From: CAZMCC01 sp964564695
Lineage (GTDB): Bacteria > Planctomycetota > Phycisphaerae > Phycisphaerales > UBA1924
Assembly (NCBI GenBank): GCA_964564695.1
Contig: CAZMCC010000114.1
Coordinates: forward strand, 1 to 10,380
Direction: 5' to 3'
Length of the DNA: 10,380 nucleotides
Both the position numbers and the translations under genes were made by a program. Below, one piece after another: positions 6,129 to 10,380 of this stretch; the first letter of the stretch is position 1, and each line of letters opens with the position of its first letter. The notes under the pieces are model-generated. The model was not told the DNA's origin, ran no database searches, and saw only the letters and a program-made list of their open reading frames with translations.

Positions 6129-6557
6129 TCACTTGGGATTGGCGGGGGGGGTGGTGGGATTGGCGGGGGCGGGTCCGTTCTTGACTTCGATGCGCGGCGC
6201 GGGCTTGTCGGCCTTGCGCTCGGCGCCGCCCCCGTCGCGGTTGCGGTCGTCCTGCAGCTTGACGGGGGGCATGTCGACGACCTTGACGTTGATGCCCTTC
6301 TCGAGCTTGGCCTCGATCATCGAGAGGCGCCCGTCGATCGACTCCAGGGCGGTTGTCATGCGGTTGCGCTGGTCGCCGGAGTTGAAGGGCAGGTCGCTGG
6401 GCTTGTAGTCCTGCGCGGACGCCGCCGACGGCGTCGGCAGCTCGTTCCTCCCCGAGAGCAGGTTGAGCAGGAGCAGGCACGCGATCGCGGAGAGGACCGC
6501 GTTCGTGTAGCGATGGGACGGATGAGCGAGGATGGGGGTGTTGACGTCACGGTTCAT
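6129..6557 (-). CDS. Membrane-anchored protein with short predicted coiled coil, pseudopilin cluster
   Basis: This 142-aa protein starts at ATG 6557 with GGGAG 7 nt before it; the longer in-frame extension to 7103 is a misreading of the upstream pseudopilin. Residues 18-34 (TNAVLSAIACLLLLNLL) are a transmembrane segment or uncleaved signal. The rest is polar. It includes DLPFNSGDQRNRMTTALESI and DGRLSMIEAKLEKGINVKVV, a stretch with heptad-like hydrophobic spacing (I, L, I, L), then a charged and Pro-rich tail ending TTPPANPK. I do not recognise the family. Its position between two pseudopilin genes (39 bp after the second, 85 bp before GspH) suggests an assembly or scaffold role in the same envelope apparatus, possibly facing the periplasm; that is inference from order only. 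Confidence 0.65.
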   Translation of the reverse strand: MNRDVNTPILAHPSHRYTNAVLSAIACLLLLNLLSGRNELPTPSAASAQDYKPSDLPFNSGDQRNRMTTALESIDGRLSMIEAKLEKGINVKVVDMPPVKLQDDRNRDGGGAERKADKPAPRIEVKNGPAPANPTTPPANPK

Positions 6558-6595
6558 GGAACATCTCCCGAAGACGGGTGGCGGTGCGATGGGCG

Positions 6596-7039
6596 TTACC
6601 GGGGTATCGGCTGATCGAATGCGTCGAACGAGCCCGCCCAGACGCCCCCCGTCGCTGGATTGTAGATCCAGCCGTGGGCCGTCTGATACGACGCATCGGG
6701 CGCGACCCCGATGGCGATCACCCGCGACGCCGCGCCCCCGACCCACGGGTTGGTCGGGGGGGCCTGCAGGTGGTCGGGTCCGATGATCTGGCCCCAGGTG
6801 CCGTCGCCGGCGACGACGGTGGGGAAGTTGCCGTTGTTGCGGATCCGGTACACCTCGATGTGGCGCCGGATCTTCTGCAACTCGTTGTAGGTAGCGGTCT
6901 CGGCGGCCTCTTCGCTGGCGCGCGAGACCTGCGGCACGATGATCGCGGCCAGGATCCCCAGGATCACGACCACGATCAGGATTTCGATGAGTGTGAACGC
7001 ACGCGTTATCTGACGGCGGGGGCCGATGACTCCGGGCAT
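6596..7039 (-). CDS. GspG-like pseudopilin (second copy)
   Basis: This 147-aa pseudopilin starts at ATG 7039, with GGAG 6 nt before it. The longer frame to 7237 overlaps the upstream gene and is rejected. The leader MPGVIGPRRQITRA is followed by FTLIEILIVVVILGILAAI, with Glu at +5 but Ala, not Gly, at -1. The N-terminal helix continues ATYNELQKIRRHIEVYRIRN, then NNGNFPTVV and APPTNPWVGGAA, an arrangement shared with GspG-type major pseudopilins (YRL-x-N-G-x-YP, then an NPW turn). The C-terminus holds HGWIYNPATGGVWAGSF. It is a close paralogue of the preceding gene (similar helix, NNG-x-(F/Y)PT turn and GW-(V/I)-(W/Y) end). A perfect 11-bp-stem hairpin lies in the 125-bp gap between the two and could lower expression of this copy. 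Confidence 0.87.
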   Translation of the reverse strand: MPGVIGPRRQITRAFTLIEILIVVVILGILAAIIVPQVSRASEEAAETATYNELQKIRRHIEVYRIRNNGNFPTVVAGDGTWGQIIGPDHLQAPPTNPWVGGAASRVIAIGVAPDASYQTAHGWIYNPATGGVWAGSFDAFDQPIPR

Positions 7040-7103
7040 GAGGATCTCCGGCGGGTCTCGACCGGGCCCTGTATGAGCGGTCCCGGCCGGCCTCTTTCTG
7101 CAA

Positions 7104-7135
7104 GCGGCCGGCCTCCCCTTCGGAAGGCCGGCCGC
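7104..7135 (-). terminator. Stable hairpin between the two GspG-like genes
   Basis: The arms GCGGCCGGCCT (7104-7114) and AGGCCGGCCGC (7125-7135) form a perfect 11-bp stem with a 10-nt loop. On the minus strand it lies 30 nt after the first pseudopilin stop, and the next bases (TTGCAGAAAG) are not a T tract. It may be a partial terminator or an RNA-stabilising 3' end that makes the first pseudopilin more abundant than the rest. A third copy of the ggccggcct core lies at 7085-7093, allowing an alternative pairing. Confidence 0.45.
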
Positions 7136-7164
7136 GAAGAGTTCAATGCGTCGCTCAACCGAGA

Positions 7165-7560
7165 TTACGGGCCGGTCCAGGTGCCGGTCGTCTCGTTGAA
7201 GTAGGCAGCGGAGATTGAGTTCGTCGCTGCGGTCCACACCCAGCCGACGGCCGGGCCTTCAGCGGTGGCGATGGTCGAGGAATTCGTGCGGGGATTCACG
7301 GGGGCAGCGCGGAGATAGTCCGGGCTGACGAGTTTGGTCCACTGATCGACCATGAAGGTCGGGTACGCGCCGTTGTTGCGGACGCGGTACAGCTCAATCT
7401 GGCTGCGGATGGTCTGCAGCTGCGTCCGGATGTTCGAGATCTGTGCGTCCTGGCTCGCGTTGGTGAACTGAGGCACCACGATCGCCGCCAGAATACCCAG
7501 GATCACAACGACGATCAGAATTTCGATCAACGTGAACGCTCGACGAACTCGTGTACGCAT
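7165..7560 (-). CDS. GspG-like major pseudopilin (first gene of the cluster)
   Basis: This 131-aa pseudopilin starts at ATG 7560; AAGGAG 8 nt before it is the best ribosome-binding site in the window and rules out the longer frame to 7632. A very short leader MRTRVRRA precedes FTLIEILIVVVILGILAAI, again with Ala at the -1 position. The helix continues ISNIRTQLQTIRSQIELYRV, then RNNGAYPTFM, SPDYLRAAPVNPRTNSS and GWVWTAATNSISAAYF. The small size, the ELYR-x-x-NG-x-YP turn and the NP loop resemble GspG, although the canonical calcium-binding C-terminal DPWG is not kept. First position, a strong ribosome-binding site and a hairpin after its stop fit an abundant shaft subunit. It is preceded by a hairpin-rich leader of about 130 nt. 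Confidence 0.88.
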   Translation of the reverse strand: MRTRVRRAFTLIEILIVVVILGILAAIVVPQFTNASQDAQISNIRTQLQTIRSQIELYRVRNNGAYPTFMVDQWTKLVSPDYLRAAPVNPRTNSSTIATAEGPAVGWVWTAATNSISAAYFNETTGTWTGP

Positions 7561-7586
7561 GCGTGATACTCCTTGCCACCGACTCA

Positions 7587-7698
7587 CAGGGTCCCTGAGG
7601 TTTCGCGCCGGCGGCCGTGCCGGCGCGATCAATGCGTGGGCGTGTTCGGGCGACGCGCCCGTTCACAGGAAGGTCATCGACGCGACCGGGCACCCGGT
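7587..7698 (-). promoter_or_regulatory. Structured 5' leader of the pseudopilin operon
   Basis: Four consecutive perfect dyads lie upstream of the first pseudopilin. They are ACCGGG-CA-CCCGGT (7685-7698), CGGGCG-ACG-CGCCCG (7647-7661), a 10-bp stem TCGCGCCGGC/GCCGGCGCGA (7603-7628) and CAGGG-T-CCCTG (7588-7598, too tight for a real loop). If the promoter at 7697-7725 is right, most of this is transcribed as a folded leader ending close to the AAGGAG site. I do not see the conserved bulges of a GEMM (cyclic-di-GMP) riboswitch. It could be a riboswitch, an mRNA-stabilising leader, or GC-rich chance structure. Confidence 0.35.
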
Positions 7699-7725
7699 TA
7701 AGCCGGTACATCCGCGGGACCTCAA
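7697..7725 (-). promoter_or_regulatory. Candidate promoter of the pseudopilin operon
   Basis: On the minus strand TTGAGG (7720-7725, 4 of 6 matches to the -35 consensus) is separated by 17 nt from CTTAAC (7697-7702, 3 of 6 matches to the -10 consensus). It lies about 137 bp upstream of the first pseudopilin start and downstream of the HEAT-gene terminator, which is where a promoter is expected. The -10 is weak, so regulated or other sigma-factor use is possible. Confidence 0.3.
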
Positions 7726-7933
7726 CTTGTGAGGGACGTGCGGCGCAGGCAGGAGGCGGAATCTGCGCTCGCCTCGTGCTTCAGCCCGAAGGGCTGGCCG
7801 TGGGTAGCCGGGGGCCAGGTGAGTCCGCGAACGCGACTCCCGGGAACGCGGCGATCAATAACCCTGCTTCCCCTTCTCCCCCGAACCCGACGAGGTCGTC
7901 ATGGGCCGCGTTCTGTGGACGCCCCAAAGCGAA
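7726..7933. other. Intergenic region between the HEAT gene and the pseudopilin cluster
   Basis: No gene is supported here. There is one small dyad, CAGCCC-gaa-GGGCTG (7782-7796), a tight hairpin of the kind seen in dispersed palindromic repeats of GC-rich genomes. Together with the leader and terminator it makes up about 430 bp without coding, large for this compact window. Plus-strand frames crossing it have no recognisable product. Confidence 0.5.
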
Positions 7934-7964
7934 ACCGGCCCACGCGGGTCTCGCGTGGGCCGGT
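7934..7964 (-). terminator. Rho-independent-type terminator of the HEAT-repeat gene
   Basis: Perfect 13-bp arms ACCGGCCCACGCG (7934-7946) and CGCGTGGGCCGGT (7952-7964) enclose a 5-nt loop. On the minus strand the stem begins 28 nt after the TAA at 7992 and is followed by TTTCGCTTTGG, a moderately T-rich run. This is the clearest terminator in the window and separates the HEAT gene from the pseudopilin cluster. Confidence 0.85.
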
Positions 7965-7991
7965 CGATAACGTCGGTGATCGATACCTTCT

Positions 7992-10181
7992 TTACTTGGT
8001 GTCGAGGATCAGCTTGAGCAGGTCCGCGTTGGGCAGGCGGAGGGCGCCCGCGAGGGCCGCGGCCCCTGTAGCCTCGTCGCCCTGACCCGTGCGGGCGAGT
8101 TCGAGGACCTTGGTCACCTGGCGGGGCTCGAGCATGTTGCCGCAACGACGGGCCGAGGCCGCGGAGTGGCCCAGGAGGGCGACGCGGTCGGCGCCGGTGG
8201 ACTCGAGGGCCGAGTCGACCAGGGCCACCTGGGCGGACTTGTCGCAGACGTAGGAGAGGACCTCGGCGACGCGGAGCTTGAGGTCGCCCTTGGCGCCGGG
8301 GAGGGTCGCGATCAGCGGCGGGGCCGCGTCGGAGACATTGAGCACCGTGTTGCCGGAGACCGCGAGGTCGCGGAGCGTGTCGAGCGTGCGCGACTTGTAG
8401 CCCTCGGCCTCTTCGGGAGTCACCGATCCGCCGGCGCCGCGTTCGACGGCCTGCTCGCTGGCGGCCGCGAGCTGCTGGGCGTTGACGCCCTGACGGGAGA
8501 TCTGCGTGAGCTGATCGCCGTAGAAGGTGCGGGAGAGGCCTTCGGTGTCGTTGAGGGCCGCGAGGACCAGGACCGGGGTGGCGGCCAACTTGGGCGTGCC
8601 ACGGACCTCGGCGACGGTGTTGCCCGCGGTGGTCGCCATCTGATCAACCACGACGAGGTCAACCGCGGGAGCCTCGGCGACGGCCTGGTCGGCCTCGCGA
8701 AGGGCTCGGGCCGGAGCCAGGACCGTGTAGCCGGCGTTACGCAGGGCATCCGAAAGCACCGACTGCTGCTCGGGCTCGCTCGCGATCACGAGGGCGTAAC
8801 GGGACCCGGCGTCGCGCACAGCGCCCGCCAGGATCGGAACCACGCGCTCAGAGCCGTTGAACGCCGAACGAGGGCCCGCGGCTCCCAGCGCCAGGGCCGC
8901 CTCGTACTGCACACGACGGTTTGGGTAGCCCAGGGCCTCGAGCAGCGGCTTGCGGGTGTCGGCGGCCTGGGTGGTCCACAGGGTGCCGGCGCCGGCGGTC
9001 TTCTCGATGGCCGCGATCGCACGACGGGCCAAGGGCGTGTCGCGGGTGTCAAGAGCACGGGCGAGCACCTGCTCGTTCACGTCCGCACCGGCCGCGACGG
9101 CGTAGTACATCGCCTCGCGACGCCCGGCGTACATGGGGTTCTGGTAGCCGTCGGGCGACTGGATCTCACGCTTGAAGTTCGACGCGACCCACAGGGGGAC
9201 CGCGCCGGAGTTGGCGGGATCCAGACGCAGCGCACGCTCGGCGAGGCGCATCGCCATCGCCTCATGGAAGACGGGGGTGGCGACGGGCGTCGGGATTAGG
9301 CCCACGCCGGGGTCGAAGCTCCAGACGATCTGGTTGTCCTCGCCGGGGAAGCTCGTGAGGGAGGCGGGTTCCTTGTAGTAGTCCTCGGCCAGCGCGGCGT
9401 ACATGCCGGCGGCCGTGGCGTCCGTGGCGCCGCCGATCTTCGTGATCGAGCGCTCGGCCGCGGCCTTCACCTGGGGGCTCTTCGCGGTTTCCTTGAGCTC
9501 GTAGAGAGCCGGAAGCGAGGCCTTGTACGGCATGTTGCCCAGCAGGTGGGCGACGGCTTCCTGGTTCGCCTCGTCGAGGCCCATGAGGGCCGCGGAGAGC
9601 GGGGCGACGGCCTGCTGGCCCAGCTCCTGCAGAACCAGGCTCGCCTGGCTCTGGAGGACCGGGTCGTTGCGGCGCATGAACGCCTGGAGGAGCTGAGGGG
9701 TCGCGTACTCGCCCGCGGCCTTGAGGCGGTCGATCGCGAAGAGCCGCTGGCGCTGGTTGCCGGTGAGCAGGGCGATGTTCCGGGTGATCTCGTCGGCGTT
9801 GCGGGCGTGGTCGAGCTTGCCCTGCTCATAGAGCTTGAGGACCTGGGCCGCGACGTCCTCGGTGCCCGACCCCTGTTGGGCCCTGATGATGGCGTCCTCG
9901 AAGCGCTGCTGCTGGCCGCTCTCGACGACGAGCTTGAGGAAGTCCGAGGGGGACATCTTCATGTCGAGCAGGGCCTGCGCATCGCTGGCGGCCATGTCCT
10001 GCTTATCGATGAAGACGTGGTGGACGAAGTCGACGAGCAGGACCTGCGGCGTGGGCTGCTTGGCCGCGTCCTGCGCGAGAGCGGCGCCGCCGAGGGCGGT
10101 TCCGGCGATGACGGTGACGAGGAGCGAGCGGCGGGCGGAGCGGAAGAACTGGGGAGTCAACACCGGGGGGCACTCCTGCAT
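7992..10181 (-). CDS. Exported HEAT-repeat protein with internal receiver-like segment
   Basis: The protein is 729 aa from ATG 10181. A GTG at 10163 (residue 7), with AGGAG 9 nt before it, is an equally good start. Residues 13-37 (RSARRSLLVTVIAGTALGGAALA/Q) are a Sec signal peptide, so the mature protein is likely periplasmic. Helical HEAT-like repeats occupy about 140-250 (LLQAFMRRNDPVLQSQASLV) and about 405-455 (PLLEALGYPNRRVQYEAALA, a textbook HEAT unit), and probably 595-729. A TPR-like helix lies near 305-335 (AERALRLDPANSGAVPLWVA). Between repeats, about 459-556 resembles a response-regulator receiver: RYALVIASEPEQQSVLSDAL, DLVVVDQ (Asp513 where the phosphoacceptor would be), then TPVLVLAAL. 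The usual acidic pair after strand one is altered to Ser-Glu. HEAT solenoids bind proteins; the partner is unknown. It has its own promoter and terminator. Confidence 0.85.
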   Translation of the reverse strand: MQECPPVLTPQFFRSARRSLLVTVIAGTALGGAALAQDAAKQPTPQVLLVDFVHHVFIDKQDMAASDAQALLDMKMSPSDFLKLVVESGQQQRFEDAIIRAQQGSGTEDVAAQVLKLYEQGKLDHARNADEITRNIALLTGNQRQRLFAIDRLKAAGEYATPQLLQAFMRRNDPVLQSQASLVLQELGQQAVAPLSAALMGLDEANQEAVAHLLGNMPYKASLPALYELKETAKSPQVKAAAERSITKIGGATDATAAGMYAALAEDYYKEPASLTSFPGEDNQIVWSFDPGVGLIPTPVATPVFHEAMAMRLAERALRLDPANSGAVPLWVASNFKREIQSPDGYQNPMYAGRREAMYYAVAAGADVNEQVLARALDTRDTPLARRAIAAIEKTAGAGTLWTTQAADTRKPLLEALGYPNRRVQYEAALALGAAGPRSAFNGSERVVPILAGAVRDAGSRYALVIASEPEQQSVLSDALRNAGYTVLAPARALREADQAVAEAPAVDLVVVDQMATTAGNTVAEVRGTPKLAATPVLVLAALNDTEGLSRTFYGDQLTQISRQGVNAQQLAAASEQAVERGAGGSVTPEEAEGYKSRTLDTLRDLAVSGNTVLNVSDAAPPLIATLPGAKGDLKLRVAEVLSYVCDKSAQVALVDSALESTGADRVALLGHSAASARRCGNMLEPRQVTKVLELARTGQGDEATGAAALAGALRLPNADLLKLILDTK

Positions 10182-10189
10182 GAACAGCG

Positions 10190-10225
10190 AGGGGGTGGGG
10201 GGGTCGAGGGGGTGGTTCTTGGGGT
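10190..10225 (+). other. G-quadruplex-type G-run cluster upstream of the HEAT gene
   Basis: On the plus strand runs of 5, 7, 5 and 4 G are separated by 1, 4 and about 8 nt, directly before the ATG of the HEAT gene. The first three runs already give four G3 tracts with short loops when the 7-G run is split. The transcript is C-rich here, so any quadruplex would form on the template DNA strand, where it could slow RNA polymerase. The interval 10182-10341 otherwise holds only the 5' untranslated region. Confidence 0.5.
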
Positions 10226-10341
10226 CGGGACGCCGGGCGCTTCCCAACGAGCAACACAAGCTACGGGCCAAGGTACGGGGCATGACCCCGGGCGGATCCC
10301 CACGGATGCCGACCGGGTGGGGGGGGCTGGACGAAGGGGCC

Positions 10342-10371
10342 ACTGTACCGGGTAGCCGCGCCAAGTGTCAA
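10342..10371 (-). promoter_or_regulatory. Sigma70-type promoter of the HEAT-repeat gene
   Basis: On the minus strand a perfect TTGACA (10366-10371) is followed after 18 nt by TACAGT (10342-10347, 4 of 6 matches to TATAAT). Transcription would begin near 10335, giving a C-rich leader of about 155 nt before ATG 10181. This position also shows that the longer open frame beginning at 10364 cannot be the real protein start. Confidence 0.6.
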
Positions 10372-10380
10372 TCCGGCCGG

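Noticed and set aside
6129..7103. 324-aa reading of the 142-aa gene
   Set aside because: The first 182 residues are an Arg/Pro-rich out-of-frame translation of the second GspG-like gene; a GGGAG site marks ATG 6557 as the start.
7782..7796. Second terminator or riboswitch element
   Set aside because: It is a single 6-bp stem with a 3-nt loop and no repeat of it elsewhere in the window; too little to assign a role.
8166..10355. Long plus-strand frames (8166-9299 and 9546-10355)
   Set aside because: They are mirror frames of the HEAT gene created by high third-position GC; translations are Gly/Arg/Val-rich without domains, signal peptides or ribosome-binding sites.
1..10380. tRNA, rRNA, insertion sequences or attachment sites
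   Set aside because: I looked for tRNA-like arms, transposase motifs and terminal inverted repeats around the decayed island and saw none that could be supported.

Overview
The window is very GC-rich DNA (GC-biased third codon positions throughout) and every gene I can support lies on the minus strand. It looks bacterial and most likely planctomycete, perhaps Phycisphaerae. The reasons are a string of short type II secretion/type IV-like pseudopilin genes with near-identical FTLIEILIVV N-termini, a large exported HEAT-repeat protein, and a Cas12b-like N-terminus of the kind I associate with planctomycete type V-B loci. The lineage is inferred from gene style, not measured.

Reading in the direction of transcription (right to left), region 1 (about 10380-7930) is a single transcription unit. 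A good sigma70-like promoter (TTGACA, 18-nt spacer, TACAGT) leads to a 729-residue exported HEAT-repeat protein that carries an internal receiver-like segment. It ends at a strong 13-bp-stem terminator.

Region 2 (about 7730-5168) is a pseudopilin cluster behind a hairpin-rich leader. It holds two GspG-like pseudopilins, a 142-aa membrane-anchored protein with a short predicted coiled coil, a GspH/FimT-like minor pseudopilin, and a 61-aa single-pass membrane protein. These probably form part of one envelope-spanning secretion or pilus-like apparatus.

Region 3 (about 5139-4063) is a decayed island. An intact-looking cas2 is followed 25 bp later by the 5' end of a Cas12b (type V-B effector)-like gene. 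That reading frame loses recognisable homology after about 130 codons and then runs out of frame into the C-terminal fragment of an ArdC-type antirestriction/zinc-peptidase protein. No cas1, no cas4, no remainder of cas12b and no CRISPR array are visible, so this looks like the scar of a deletion or recombination in a defence/mobile-element region.

Region 4 (3914-1) is a heavy-metal efflux cluster. It contains a small Cys/His-containing exported protein, a CusC/TolC-type outer-membrane lipoprotein, a CusB/CzcB-type periplasmic adaptor lipoprotein with a His-rich N-terminus, and, after a 307-bp gap, the start of an exported protein made of HSSG/HSSGG repeats that runs off the left edge. The RND pump (CusA/CzcA) expected beside the adaptor is not in the window.
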